From Actinomycetota bacterium (GTDB taxonomy: Bacteria; Actinomycetota; Thermoleophilia; Solirubrobacterales; 70-9), in contig JAFDWO010000160.1 of NCBI GenBank assembly GCA_018268415.1, forward strand, positions 1 through 64,000: 64,000 nucleotides of DNA, written 5' to 3'. Shown here one piece after another: positions 16,535-25,529 of this stretch. Numbering within the stretch: the first letter of the stretch is position 1; every line of letters starts with the position of its first letter. The translations under genes were made by a program, and so were the position numbers. The notes under the pieces are model-generated. The model made no database searches and was not told the origin of the DNA. It saw only the letters and a list, made by a program, of their open reading frames with translations.

Positions 16535-17207
16535 AACACAGGGGCGGGAGGGGGCGGCCGCCTTGTTTCACGTGGTGGAGGACGAACTCGGGGACGCTGA
16601 GGTCGGGCATCAGGGCGGCGCGGACGCGGTCGATGATCGCCGGCGTCGATGCCGCGGGGAAGACGCGATCGCGGGCGGGGATCGCGGCGAGGGCCACCGG
16701 CGTGCCGTCGACGAGCAGCGGTCCGTGGACGCTGGCGAAGGCGTCGATCTCGCGTGGACCCCCTCCCCCGCTCTCGTACTCCGCGCTGAAGTCGGCGAGC
16801 CGCTCGAGCCGGTAGTTCTCACCCTCGGTCGCGGTGATCGCCTCCAGCTGGGCCTCGTTGGGGAAGACGAGGTGGACGGCGGCGGCGGTCCCGGGGCTGG
16901 GCACCACCGCGGCGGGGACGGAGCCGTAGCCGGTGACGTGGGCCGAATAGACGACGTCCCAGCCGCCGAGCGTGACCCGCAGCGCCGCGAGCGGCTCCGG
17001 CGGTAGGTGCGCCAGCTTGCGGGTCAGCGCCTCCGGCGAGGCGTTCGATCCGTAGGCGAGCAGCGGCCGCCGCCCGTCGAGGTCGACCTCCCCCGGTGAC
17101 ACCGGCACGGTGCGATCGCCGATCTGGACGAAGGAGCCCGCGGGCGGGCCGTAGGGATAGGCGAGGGCGCGGCGGACCAGCTCGTCGTCGTCGGGCCGCT
17201 CAGGCAT
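16533..17207 (-). CDS. Gamma-glutamylcyclotransferase-fold protein of unknown function
   Basis: A 224-residue protein. The segment RRPLLAYGSNASPEALTRKL contains the YGSN loop of the gamma-glutamylcyclotransferase-like fold, and later segments (YSAHVTGYGSVPAAVVPSPG, then LVFPNEAQLEAITATEGENY) fit the same barrel. Start ATG 17207 is chosen for the GGGAGGG ribosome-binding site 6 bp upstream and the short leader to the divergent ymdB gene. No dedicated substrate can be assigned. Its 3' end lies within the palindromic repeat at 16492-16534. Confidence 0.7.
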   Translation of the reverse strand: MPERPDDDELVRRALAYPYGPPAGSFVQIGDRTVPVSPGEVDLDGRRPLLAYGSNASPEALTRKLAHLPPEPLAALRVTLGGWDVVYSAHVTGYGSVPAAVVPSPGTAAAVHLVFPNEAQLEAITATEGENYRLERLADFSAEYESGGGGPREIDAFASVHGPLLVDGTPVALAAIPARDRVFPAASTPAIIDRVRAALMPDLSVPEFVLHHVKQGGRPLPPLC

Positions 17208-17252
17208 CGCCGCACCCTCCCACACCGCGGTCAGGCGACTAGAGTCGCCGCG

Positions 17253-18044
17253 ATGAGATTGCTCTTCATCGGCGACGTGGTCGGCGGGCCCGGGCGGCGC
17301 GGACTGCGCGAGACGATGCCCTCGCTCCGCGAGCGTTATGCGCCGGACCTGATCGTCGTCAACGGCGAGAACTCGGCGGGTGGCATGGGGATCACCGAGC
17401 GCACCGCGAACGACATCTTCGACGCCGGCGCCGCCGTCATCACCTCCGGCAACCACGTCTACCGCCACCGCGACGCCTACCCGTTCCTCGAACGCACCGA
17501 CCGGGTGATCCGTCCCGACAACTACCCCAGCGGTAACCCGGGCCGTGGCTACACCGCGGTCGAGGCCGGCGGGATGCGCGTCGCCGTCGTCAACCTCAGC
17601 GGCGGCGTCGGGCTGAGGGTCGCGCGCTCCCCCTTCGACGCAATCGACGCGCTGCTCGAGCGGATCGAGACCGACGCGGTGATCGTCGACTTCCACGCCG
17701 AGGTGACCAGCGAGAAGGTGGCGATGGGCTGGCACCTCGACGGGCGCGTCGCCGCGGTGCTCGGCACCCACACCCACGTCCCGACCGCCGACGGTCGCGT
17801 CCTCCCCAGGGGCACCGCATTCATCTCCGACGTCGGCATGACGGGCGCGCGAAAGAGCATCCTCGGGGTGCGGATAGAGGATGCACTGGGCGCGCTGATC
17901 ACGCAGATGCCGACCCGCTTCGAGACCGCCGACGAGGACGTCTGGGTGATGGGCGCCGTGGTCGACGTCAACCCGTCGGGACTGGCGGACTCGTTCGAGC
18001 CGGTGATGGTCCCTGCGGCCGGCGGCGACCCGGGCGCCACCTGA
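17253..18044 (+). CDS. ymdB: YmdB-family metallophosphoesterase (cyclic-nucleotide/RNA-linked phosphodiesterase)
   Basis: TIGR00282/YmdB family protein of 263 residues. Metal-binding blocks are FIGDVVGGPGRRGL, VVNGENSAGGMGI, TSGNHVYRHRDA, DFHAEVTSEKVAMG, LGTHTHVPTAD and the SDVGMTG segment. YmdB in Bacillus is a phosphodiesterase affecting biofilm and motility gene expression, and the gene often sits near rny; no rny is seen here. Its last 77 bp overlap the end of the converging glycosyltransferase gene on the other strand. Confidence 0.92.
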   Translation: MRLLFIGDVVGGPGRRGLRETMPSLRERYAPDLIVVNGENSAGGMGITERTANDIFDAGAAVITSGNHVYRHRDAYPFLERTDRVIRPDNYPSGNPGRGYTAVEAGGMRVAVVNLSGGVGLRVARSPFDAIDALLERIETDAVIVDFHAEVTSEKVAMGWHLDGRVAAVLGTHTHVPTADGRVLPRGTAFISDVGMTGARKSILGVRIEDALGALITQMPTRFETADEDVWVMGAVVDVNPSGLADSFEPVMVPAAGGDPGAT

Positions 18045-19632
18045 GGCTGGGCGCCTCGCCGGGACCCGGCTCCTCGGTCCGCTCGAGCAGCGCCAGGGCG
18101 ACCAACATCAGCGGGAAGAACCAGACGATGTAGAGGTAGAACCAGTGGTGCAGGGTGATCTGCACGCCGATCAGGAGCGCCGCCGAGAGGGCCGCCACCT
18201 GCAACAACGACTTCTTGCGCGGGACGAACGCGAGCGCGATCGCCAGCACGCCGGTCGCTGCGAGGATCGTGACCCGCAGCCATTCCAGCGATTCGTCCTG
18301 TCCCCAGACGCTGAACGGGGAGCTGCGGCCGGCCTGGGCGGCGATCGTGCGTTCGTAGAAGACCTTGAGGCCGGGGTCGATCGCGGGCCAGAGCATCACC
18401 GCGACCGTGACCGCGGCGAAGCCGCCCGCGTAGAGGGCCAGCTTGCGCGGTTTCCAGCCGTCGAGGGTGAGCAGCATCGGGCCGAGCATCAAGGGCGTGA
18501 ACTTCGCCCAGGTCGCGAGAGCCAGGGTCGCGCCGCGCCACACCGGCTTGGCGAGGAGGACCAGCGTCGCCACCAGCAGCGCCGCGACGAGGGCGTCGTT
18601 GGAGTCGGACTGGAGGACGTAGGCGGTGTAGGGGAAGGCGGCCCAGCCGAAGCCGAGGATCGCGGCCAGGCGGCGCCCCGCCGGTCCCGGGCGGATCCTG
18701 ATCCCAAGCACCAGCAGGAGGAGGAACGTCGCGATGTCGAAGGTGATCGAGGCGCCGTGGGCCGCCGGCAGGTCGTCCCATTCGCCCGAGTAGGGCCAGA
18801 TCACCTCGAACGGCACGTAGGCGGCGTAGTTGACCGGGCCGTAGGTGTCGCCGGAGTGGATGTCTTCGGGGAAGTCGCCGTAGAGCGGTTCGCCGTGGAC
18901 GATCTTGTCGGCGCCGACCACCCCCGCGTAACCGACGTCGATCGCCCCGGCGTCGGCCATGTTGAGCCCGACCCGAAAGCCCATCAGGAAGAGCGCCGCG
19001 ACGAGCAGCCACAGCGTCGGCCAGACCGGGCGCAGGCCGGCGCCGCGGCCGCGGAACCCGATCCACAGGCACCGCGCCAGCAGGTACACCAGCACCGGAT
19101 AGGCGAGCGGCACCGAGATCCCGATTTCGCCGCGGTTGAAGAAGAAGTGCGAGACGCCGAAGCCGAGCAGGACCAGCAGGTCGAGGTTGGCGATCCGCCG
19201 CAGTCGCCGCCAGTCGGTGAGGCCGACGAAGAAGAGGAGGCAGAGCGGCACCCAGATGAACGGGGAGTTGAGCGAGTGGGCGAACTCGCCGGAGTAGCCG
19301 CGGGCCATTTCCCAGGCGACCTGGTAGCCCGTCCAGGACTCGGTCACCTCGCCGGTCTTGGGGTCGACCATCACCAGCGCGTACTCGTGTTCACCTTCGA
19401 ACCAGCCGACTTCCCAGCGTTCGTTCTTGAAGACCGGGCTCGGGATCAGGTCGGGGTGCACGTGCGTCTGTGCCGCGACCTTCGGGTCCCGCGATGCCGC
19501 CTGGGTCGCTTCGGCCGAGGTGATGTCCCCGGGCGCCGGGTGTTCTTCCTTCGCCGCCGCCGCCGCGGCCGGGACCAGCAGCGCGAGGGCGAGCAGCAGC
19601 GCGAGCAGCGAGGCCCGGCGCCGCACCATCAC
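17968..19632 (-). CDS. Multi-pass membrane glycosyltransferase-like protein (GT87/DUF2029 type)
   Basis: A 554-residue membrane protein: an N-terminal signal/anchor (ASLLALLLALALLVP), an exported region of about 90 residues, then about ten hydrophobic helices. The loop DIHSGDTYGPVNYAAYVPFE and the SNDALVAALLVATLVLLAKP region resemble GT-C fold polyprenyl-phosphate-sugar transferases such as the mannosyl/arabinosyl GT87 group. It begins GTG-ATG at 19632/19629, overlapping the stop of the phosphatase-superfamily gene, so the two are coupled. Its Pro/Arg-rich C-terminal tail overlaps ymdB tail-to-tail for 77 bp. Donor and acceptor unknown. Confidence 0.7.
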   Translation of the reverse strand: MMVRRRASLLALLLALALLVPAAAAAAKEEHPAPGDITSAEATQAASRDPKVAAQTHVHPDLIPSPVFKNERWEVGWFEGEHEYALVMVDPKTGEVTESWTGYQVAWEMARGYSGEFAHSLNSPFIWVPLCLLFFVGLTDWRRLRRIANLDLLVLLGFGVSHFFFNRGEIGISVPLAYPVLVYLLARCLWIGFRGRGAGLRPVWPTLWLLVAALFLMGFRVGLNMADAGAIDVGYAGVVGADKIVHGEPLYGDFPEDIHSGDTYGPVNYAAYVPFEVIWPYSGEWDDLPAAHGASITFDIATFLLLLVLGIRIRPGPAGRRLAAILGFGWAAFPYTAYVLQSDSNDALVAALLVATLVLLAKPVWRGATLALATWAKFTPLMLGPMLLTLDGWKPRKLALYAGGFAAVTVAVMLWPAIDPGLKVFYERTIAAQAGRSSPFSVWGQDESLEWLRVTILAATGVLAIALAFVPRKKSLLQVAALSAALLIGVQITLHHWFYLYIVWFFPLMLVALALLERTEEPGPGEAPSLRWRPGRRRPQGPSPARTSPPVPTG

Positions 19633-21164
19633 TCGCCTCCCAGCCCGAAGTGGTCGAGGATCGCCGGGGTGACGTCACGCAGGCTCCACTGCTCGCGCTG
19701 GTCCGCCGACTCCGGGCCACAGCCGACGAAGAGCAGCGGCCCGAGGCTGTCCCCGGCGTGCAGCGCCCCGTGGCTGCCGCCGCCGGCGTGGCTCTCGCCG
19801 CCCCAGTCGACCGCCTCGAAGCCCTCCGCCAGCGAGAGCACCCAGTCGCCCGAGTGCGGTGCCGCCAACGCCGACCACACTCGCTGGAGCGGGTCGGGAT
19901 AGGAATCGCTGCGCAGCTTGCCGTCCTCGATCCGCGCCTCCAGCACGCCGAGCTCGCCCTCGATCTCCCAGCGCCCGCCGCGCAGGTCGACGACCTTGCC
20001 ACCGGGGCGGAATCGCAGCCGCTCGCCGCGGCGCTCCACCGTCGCCCACTCGTCGCCCGAGGCCGGCATCCCCGGCTCCGGCCGGTAGAGCGGCGCGCCC
20101 TCGGCGTCGAGCATCCGACAGACCAGGTCGACCCCCTCGATCTCGGCCAGCCTCTCCCCCACCGCGGCCGGGTCGGCGCGCTCGCCCTCACCCGGCAGCA
20201 GGTAGACGTGGGCGGCGCGGCTGGTCGGGCTGACCGCGAGCTGGGCGAGCTCCGGCCGCTCCTCGGAGGGCTGCAGGACCGACCACTCGGCGCCGAGGAT
20301 CTCGGCCAGCGGCAGGCCCCGCTCGATCGCCGTGTGGGCGTGGTCGGCGACCAGGATCACCGCGTGCTCGGCGAGGAAGGGGTCCATCCCGCCCGCCTGC
20401 TCGACCAGCGTGCCGAAGCAGTCGTCCGCCCGGGCGATCGACTCGACCGACTCCCCGGGGCCGTGCCGGTGCGAGTAGTTGTCGTTGTCGGGGAACGAGA
20501 GGAGGAGGAAGTCGAAGCCGTCCTCCTTCATCAGCTCGACCGCGCAACAGGCGGCGTACGGATCGCGGGCACCGGGGATCGAGGTCGACTTGCAGGGGGT
20601 CTGACGGCTCGCGTAGAGGTCGCCGTAGAAGAGCTCGGCCGGCCCCCAGGTGTGGTGGCGGAACTTCAGTCGGGTCGCGTCCACGGCCCGCCGCAGCAGC
20701 CCGTCGAGAGAGACTTCGTGGCGGTGCCTGCCACGGTAGATCAGGTACGGCGTGCAGGCGGTGCGCTCGCCGGCGTCGTCGAGCTGCTCGAAGAGGGTTT
20801 CGATCTCCGGGCTCAGATGCGCCAGGTTCATGTTGTAGACGAGGTCGTAGAGGGCGCGGAAGACGCCGAAGGCGCGGGTCGCCTCGAGCGAGGAGCCGTA
20901 CTCGACGTAACGCCGCTCCAGCCGGTGGTACCAGTTCATGCCGCTGATCCAGTGGCGGTCGGCGCCGACGCCGGTGACCATCTCCGCGCAGGCGACCGGG
21001 GTCACCGAGGGGAAGCTGGAGACGCAGTCCTCGATCAGGACGCCACGCTCGACCAGGGCGCCGAAATTCGGTGCCCGGCCGTCGTCGATCGCGCGCCGCA
21101 GCATGTCGGTACGCAGCGAGTCGACGTAGGTGAGGATCAGCTTCTTGCGCCCGGAGGCAGTCAT
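19629..21164 (-). CDS. Alkaline phosphatase superfamily hydrolase (type I phosphodiesterase-like)
   Basis: A 511-residue protein without an evident signal peptide. It has the metal-binding pattern of the superfamily: YVDSLRTD near residue 15, a probable nucleophile Thr55 in FPSVTPVACAEM, SFPDNDNYSHRHGPGE, VADHAHTAIERG and a late SHGALHAGDS. It is the upstream partner of the membrane glycosyltransferase on the minus strand (GTGA overlap), which suggests the two act in one surface-glycan or lipid-headgroup pathway. The substrate class (phosphodiester, sugar phosphate) is not resolved. Confidence 0.75.
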   Translation of the reverse strand: MTASGRKKLILTYVDSLRTDMLRRAIDDGRAPNFGALVERGVLIEDCVSSFPSVTPVACAEMVTGVGADRHWISGMNWYHRLERRYVEYGSSLEATRAFGVFRALYDLVYNMNLAHLSPEIETLFEQLDDAGERTACTPYLIYRGRHRHEVSLDGLLRRAVDATRLKFRHHTWGPAELFYGDLYASRQTPCKSTSIPGARDPYAACCAVELMKEDGFDFLLLSFPDNDNYSHRHGPGESVESIARADDCFGTLVEQAGGMDPFLAEHAVILVADHAHTAIERGLPLAEILGAEWSVLQPSEERPELAQLAVSPTSRAAHVYLLPGEGERADPAAVGERLAEIEGVDLVCRMLDAEGAPLYRPEPGMPASGDEWATVERRGERLRFRPGGKVVDLRGGRWEIEGELGVLEARIEDGKLRSDSYPDPLQRVWSALAAPHSGDWVLSLAEGFEAVDWGGESHAGGGSHGALHAGDSLGPLLFVGCGPESADQREQWSLRDVTPAILDHFGLGGE

Positions 21165-21215
21165 TCCCTGCAGCGAATCATCGTGGACGGCCGACCTCGG
21201 CCCCCGTCGATCCGG

Positions 21216-21620
21216 TTAACGGAGGACGCGGAGGCCCGCGTGTTTGCGCTGGTTGCGGCGGTGGCGACTGTAGCCGAGCCAGATCAGCGCGATCGCGACG
21301 ACGATGATCGCGATCGGCACCAGCAGGGCGATCGCGAGCACGATCAAGGCGGCCAGGGCAACGATGAAGCCGAGCGCCCCGGCGCCGCTGCCCTCGCGCC
21401 TGGAGGCGCCGAAGACGAGGTCGGAGATCACCAGGCAGCCGGCGGCGCCGCCCGCCCCGGCGAGGACCGCACCGAGCAGGCTGTCGATCAGGAAGCCGAC
21501 CACAAGGCCGACGACCGCCGCCAACAGGACCATCCGCCCGCGGGCGCTCCCCGTGGTGCCGGTGGTGCCGGCGAGCATGCCGATCGCGATGCCGATGCCG
21601 AGGTCTTGAAGCAAATGCAC
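21216..21620 (-). CDS. Small multi-helix membrane protein of unknown function
   Basis: A 134-residue protein with three to four hydrophobic segments, two Gly/Ala-rich (LGIGIAIGMLAG, VVGLVVGFLIDSLLGAVLAG) and two strongly aliphatic ones near the C-terminus, ending in a basic tail (SRHRRNQRKHAG). GTG at 21620 is the most probable start because the frame upstream runs into the divergent aminotransferase gene 54 bp away. Not recognised. Confidence 0.55.
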   Translation of the reverse strand: MHLLQDLGIGIAIGMLAGTTGTTGSARGRMVLLAAVVGLVVGFLIDSLLGAVLAGAGGAAGCLVISDLVFGASRREGSGAGALGFIVALAALIVLAIALLVPIAIIVVAIALIWLGYSRHRRNQRKHAGLRVLR

Positions 21621-21674
21621 GGCCGGAAACCTAGCGCTGCGGGCAACCCGGCGCCAATCCGGCACACTTCCCGC

Positions 21675-23066
21675 ATGACCGAGGTCCCGCAGCCGCCCCA
21701 CAAACGCCGCGCCCACACCTCGACCCGGGACCTCGAGCGATACGCCGACCTCTTCGCCGAGCGCACCACGGTGATGCGCTCCTCGGCGATGCGCGACCTG
21801 ATGGCGGTGACCGCGCGCCCGGAAGTGATCTCGCTCGCCGGTGGCCTTCCCGACACCTCGACCTTCCCGCCGGAGAGCCTCGCCGCGCAGATGAGCCGGA
21901 TCGCGGCGGAGTCCGCGGCGGCGGCCCTCCAGTACGGCCCGACGGAGGGCTTCGACGAGACCAAAGACTGCATCGTCGAGGTGATGGCGGCCGAGGGGAT
22001 GCTGCCCGATCCCGACGACATCGTCATCACCACCGGCGGCCAGCAGGCGATCGACCTCGTCACCAAGACCCTGGTCGATCCCGACGACGTGGTGATCTGT
22101 GAGGCGCCCACCTATCCGGGCGCGGTGCCGGTCTTTTGCAGCTATCAGGCCGACGTCCGCCAGATCGAGATGGACGGCGACGGGATGCGGATCGACCTGC
22201 TGGAAGCCCTGCTCGACGAGCTGCGGGGAGAAGGTCGGCGGCCGAAGTTCATCTACACGGTGCCGAGCTTCCAGAACCCGGGCGGGGTCACACTCTCGCT
22301 CGAGCGGCGCGCGCGGCTGGTCGAGCTGGCGCGGCTGCACGAGATCCTCGTGGTCGAGGACAACCCCTACGGGATGCTCCGTTACGGCGGCCAGGCGCTG
22401 CCGCCGCTCTACCAACTCGACGGCGGCGACTTCGTCGTCTACCTGGGGACGTTCTCGAAGATCCTCTCCCCCGGCATCCGCCTCGGCTGGGTCGTCGCGC
22501 CGCCGCCGGTGCTGGAGAAAGTCGTCCTCGGCAAGGGCGCGGCCGACCTCTGCACCTCCACCCTCACGCAGTTCTTCGTCCGCCAGTACTTCGCCGAAGG
22601 CGGCTGGAGGAGTTACGTCACCGACCTGGTCGACCTCTACCGCGGTCGGCGCGACACGATGCTCGAGGCCCTCGCCGAGCACTTCCCCGCCGCGGCGACC
22701 TGGACCGAGCCCGAGGGCGGCCTCTTCATCTGGGCGACGCTGCCGGAGTACATCGACACCGGTGACCTGCTGGCGAAGGCGCTGCGCAACGACGTCGCCT
22801 TCGTACCCGGCCAGGCCGCCTACGTCGACGGGCGGGGGAAGAACTCGATGCGCCTGAACTTCAGCGGCGTGACCGATGACGAAATCCGTGAGGGGATCGC
22901 CCGGATCGGGCGCGTGATCCGCGAACAGGTCGAGCTGTACGAGGCGCTGTCGCCGTCGGCGGGCTCCGCCGGGGCCGTCCCCGCGCGCGAGGCGAGGGAC
23001 GCGGCGGCCGAGGTCGAGGAGGAGCCCAGCAACGTCGTGCCGCTGCGCAAGGAGGCGAACGGGTGA
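21675..23066 (+). CDS. PLP-dependent aminotransferase, MocR/2-aminoadipate-aminotransferase-like, without HTH domain
   Basis: Fold-type I aminotransferase of 463 residues. Recognisable blocks are VISLAGGLPDTSTFP, LQYGPTEGFDETKD, TTGGQQAIDLVTK, YTVPSFQNPGG, VVEDNPYGMLRYGG and the PLP lysine in LGTFSKILSPGIRLGW. It has the catalytic domain of MocR/LysN enzymes but no N-terminal DNA-binding domain. The ATG at 21675 begins shortly after the divergent membrane gene. A disordered tail rich in Ala/Glu (VPAREARDAAAEVEEEP) precedes the stop, which overlaps the ddl start (GTGA). Coupling to a D-Ala ligase hints at amino-acid supply for the wall, but the true substrate is unknown. Confidence 0.88.
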   Translation: MTEVPQPPHKRRAHTSTRDLERYADLFAERTTVMRSSAMRDLMAVTARPEVISLAGGLPDTSTFPPESLAAQMSRIAAESAAAALQYGPTEGFDETKDCIVEVMAAEGMLPDPDDIVITTGGQQAIDLVTKTLVDPDDVVICEAPTYPGAVPVFCSYQADVRQIEMDGDGMRIDLLEALLDELRGEGRRPKFIYTVPSFQNPGGVTLSLERRARLVELARLHEILVVEDNPYGMLRYGGQALPPLYQLDGGDFVVYLGTFSKILSPGIRLGWVVAPPPVLEKVVLGKGAADLCTSTLTQFFVRQYFAEGGWRSYVTDLVDLYRGRRDTMLEALAEHFPAAATWTEPEGGLFIWATLPEYIDTGDLLAKALRNDVAFVPGQAAYVDGRGKNSMRLNFSGVTDDEIREGIARIGRVIREQVELYEALSPSAGSAGAVPAREARDAAAEVEEEPSNVVPLRKEANG

Positions 23067-23998
23067 AGGTCGCCGTCCTCAAGGGCGGGCGGTCCCTGGA
23101 GCGCGGCGTCTCGCTCCGGTCCGGCGCCCGGGTCGAGGACGCGCTCGACCGGCTCGGCCACGAAGTGGTCCCGATCGACGTTGGCGCGGATCTCGTGAAA
23201 CGCCTGCGTGGCGATCGGCCCGACGTCGCCTTCGTCGCCATGCACGGCGTCGGCGGTGAGGACGGCACCGCGCAGGAGCTGCTGGAGATCCTCGGCATCC
23301 CCTTCACCGGTCCCGACGCCGCCGCCTGTGCCCGCTCGATCGACAAGGTCATGGCCAAGGCGGCGATGCGCGGCGTCGGCATTCCGACCCCCGACTCCTT
23401 CGCCTTCACCCAGACCGCCTTCCGTGATCTCGGCGTCGCCGACGCGCTCGCCGACCTCGAGGGGACGCTCGGCTTCCCGGTCGTGGTCAAGCCGAGCCGC
23501 GGCGGCTCCTCGCTCGGGGTCAAGTTCGCCGCCGCGCCGAGCGAGGTCCCCGGTGCCCTCGTCGCCGCCTTCTCCTACGACGACCGGGTGATGCTGGAGC
23601 GCTTCGTCAAGGGCCGCGAGGTCGCGGTCAGCGTGCTCGGCGGCGAGGCGCTGCCGATCGTCGAGGCGATCCCCGCCGAAGGCGACCCCTACGACTTCGA
23701 GGCTCGTTATGAGATCGGCCGCACCCACTTCGTCTGCCCCGCCGACCTCTCCCCCGCCGAGCGCGGTGCGATCACCGACGCCGCCATCGCCACCTGCCGC
23801 GCCCTCGGCTGCGAGGGCTTCGCCCGCGTCGACCTGATCCTGGGCGACGACGGCCCCTGGGTGCTCGAGGTCAACGCGATCCCCGGCCTCACCGACACCA
23901 GCCTCCTCCCCCAGGCCGCCGAGGCGGCGGGGATGAGCTTCGAGGATTTAGTGGAGCGGATACTCCACTTGGCCCTCTCCCCCGCCGGCGTCTCCTAG
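23063..23998 (+). CDS. ddl: D-alanine--D-alanine ligase-type ATP-grasp enzyme (first of two)
   Basis: ATP-grasp ligase of 311 residues. Family blocks are AVLKGGRSLERGVSL, VAFVAMHGVGGEDGTAQELL, FPVVVKPSRGGSSLGVKF, REVAVSVLGG and LEVNAIPGLTDTSLLPQAA. It joins two D-Ala for the peptidoglycan stem. The GTG start overlaps the aminotransferase stop and has AAGGAGG upstream. The stop shares a CTAG tetranucleotide with the converging DUF151 gene. A second ligase at 49845 carries the more canonical HEVSLGSA and LPGFTETS-like blocks, so this copy may have a specialised role or a different acceptor. Confidence 0.88.
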   Translation: MKVAVLKGGRSLERGVSLRSGARVEDALDRLGHEVVPIDVGADLVKRLRGDRPDVAFVAMHGVGGEDGTAQELLEILGIPFTGPDAAACARSIDKVMAKAAMRGVGIPTPDSFAFTQTAFRDLGVADALADLEGTLGFPVVVKPSRGGSSLGVKFAAAPSEVPGALVAAFSYDDRVMLERFVKGREVAVSVLGGEALPIVEAIPAEGDPYDFEARYEIGRTHFVCPADLSPAERGAITDAAIATCRALGCEGFARVDLILGDDGPWVLEVNAIPGLTDTSLLPQAAEAAGMSFEDLVERILHLALSPAGVS

Positions 23999-24486
23999 GA
24001 ATCGCCGGAGGCGAAGTCCTCGGGCGAGACTTCGTCCAGAAAGTCTTTGAACTTGTCGACGACTTCCTCGGTGTCCTCGACCTCGTGCTCGAACTCGATC
24101 GCCGACTCCTCGATGACCTCCTCGGCGGCGAAGATCGGCGCGGCGACGCGGACCGCCAGGGCCAGGGCGTCGGAGGGGCGCGAGTCGATCTCGATCTCGG
24201 ACCCCCCCACGCTGACCGTGATCGAGGCGTAGAACGTGTTGTCCCGCAGTTCGGTGACCGCCACCCGCTCGCACTTGGCGTCGAGGTTCTCGAGCACGTC
24301 GGAGAGCAGGTCGTGCGTCATCGGCCGCGGCGTCGAGGCACCCTGGAGCTTCATCAGGATCGCCGCCGCCTCGGGATGCCCGATCCAGATCGGCAAAAAC
24401 CGGTTGCCGTCGACCGTCTTCAACAAGACGATCGGCTGCTTGCCGACCATGTCGAAGCTGACGCCATAGATCTGCATCTGCTGCAA
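23995..24486 (-). CDS. DUF151 bifunctional-nuclease family protein
   Basis: A 163-residue protein of the BFN/DUF151 family (MQIYGVSFDM, then VLLKTVDGNRFLPIWIGHPE, DLLSDVLENL and IDSRPSDALALAVR are all diagnostic). Members have reported DNase/RNase activity and a plant homologue acts in defence; the bacterial role is unclear. Start choice: TTG at 24486 has a GGGAG seven bases upstream; a longer frame to TTG 24519 has no ribosome-binding site, and ATG 24477 has poor spacing. The acidic C-terminus (EFEHEVEDTEEVVDKFKDFL) is extra. The tRNA-Ile gene lies just upstream on the same strand, and the stop is shared as CTAG with ddl. Confidence 0.88.
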   Translation of the reverse strand: MQQMQIYGVSFDMVGKQPIVLLKTVDGNRFLPIWIGHPEAAAILMKLQGASTPRPMTHDLLSDVLENLDAKCERVAVTELRDNTFYASITVSVGGSEIEIDSRPSDALALAVRVAAPIFAAEEVIEESAIEFEHEVEDTEEVVDKFKDFLDEVSPEDFASGDS

Positions 24487-24537
24487 GGGAATGCTCCCGC
24501 CGTACGTGGTCTGAGCCAAAAAGTGTACGGGGCCGAG

Positions 24538-24611
<74 letters not shown>

Positions 24612-24647
24612 GGGGACGGCGATGATAGCGACGGATCGCCGACTGGC

Positions 24648-25529
24648 TCACTTGCCCCGCCGGCGCAACTCGCGCGCCAGGTGGTGCGCCTCCTCGACGT
24701 TGTCGAAACGGAGCTCGGCGACGATCGCGCTGCCGCGGGCCTTGACCGTCACCTCGTGGCCGAGCGCGGCCTCCAGCGCGTCGGTGGCGTCGTCAAGCGC
24801 CGCCCGCTCGTCAGGATCGATCGGGGCTTTACGCGGCCGCGCTTTTGGCCGGCCGGCCAGCCGAACCCGCTCCTCGGTCTCGCGGACCGACCACCCCCCC
24901 GCCACCGCGTCACGGGCGAGGCGGCGGCGGACGTCGTTGCCGGCGGCGCCGAGCAGGGCGCGGCCGTGACCCTCGCTGAGATCACCGGTCTGCAGCATGT
25001 CCAGAGCCTCGTCCGGCAGCTCCAGCAGTCGGATCAGGTTGGAGACCGCCGGGCGGCTGCGACCGACCCGCCGCGCCAGCTCCTCTTTGGTCAGCCCGAG
25101 GTCCTCGACCAGGGCGGCGCAGGCTTTCGCCTCCTCGACGGGGTTCAGGTCCTCGCGCACCATGTTCTCGATCAACGCGGCCTGCAGGCGCTCCGGCTCG
25201 GCCTGATCGCGGGCGATGACGGGGACCTTGGCGAGGCCGGCCTGCTGGGCGGCGCGCCAGCGGCGCTCGCCGGCGACCAGTTCGTAGCTGCCGTCGGCGA
25301 GTGGGCGGACGAGCAGCGGCTGGACGATCCCCGAGGCCTCGATCGAGGCGGCAAGCGCCGCCAGGGCCTCCGGGTCGAAGTGCGTGCGCGGCTGGTTCGG
25401 GTTCGGCTTGATCAGGTCGACGGGAAGTTCGAGCAGCTCGCCCGAGGCGGCATCGGCCGGAGTCTCCGGGAGGATCGCGGACAGGCCACGGCCGATCCCG
25501 GGCCGCCTTTTCTTGGTCGAGCTAGCCAC
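24648..25529 (-). CDS. parB: Chromosome-partitioning protein ParB
   Basis: ParB/Spo0J of 293 residues, a CTP-dependent clamp that loads at parS. It has the CTPase motif GERRWRA (about residues 87-93), a central HTH (TKEELARRVGRSRPAVSNLI) and a C-terminal dimerisation region (ALEAALGHEVTVKA). Start: GTG at 25529 overlaps the parA stop by eight bases and has AAGGAG ten bases upstream; the extra in-frame codons above it lie inside parA. The N-terminal KKRRPGIGRGLSAIL is the ParA-contacting tail seen in many ParBs. Two exact parS cores are 3.3 kb away inside yidD. Confidence 0.95.
   Translation of the reverse strand: MASSTKKRRPGIGRGLSAILPETPADAASGELLELPVDLIKPNPNQPRTHFDPEALAALAASIEASGIVQPLLVRPLADGSYELVAGERRWRAAQQAGLAKVPVIARDQAEPERLQAALIENMVREDLNPVEEAKACAALVEDLGLTKEELARRVGRSRPAVSNLIRLLELPDEALDMLQTGDLSEGHGRALLGAAGNDVRRRLARDAVAGGWSVRETEERVRLAGRPKARPRKAPIDPDERAALDDATDALEAALGHEVTVKARGSAIVAELRFDNVEEAHHLARELRRRGK

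Noticed and set aside
16565-16575. Third parS-like sequence GTTTCACGTGG in the cyclotransferase-like gene
   Set aside because: It matches only 11 of the 14 core positions and breaks the palindrome (TGG instead of AAC); it encodes ordinary residues of the gene. ParB ChIP would be needed.
19650-21674. Long plus-strand open frame upstream of the aminotransferase
   Set aside because: It is antisense to the phosphatase-superfamily gene; the aminotransferase family starts at 21675.
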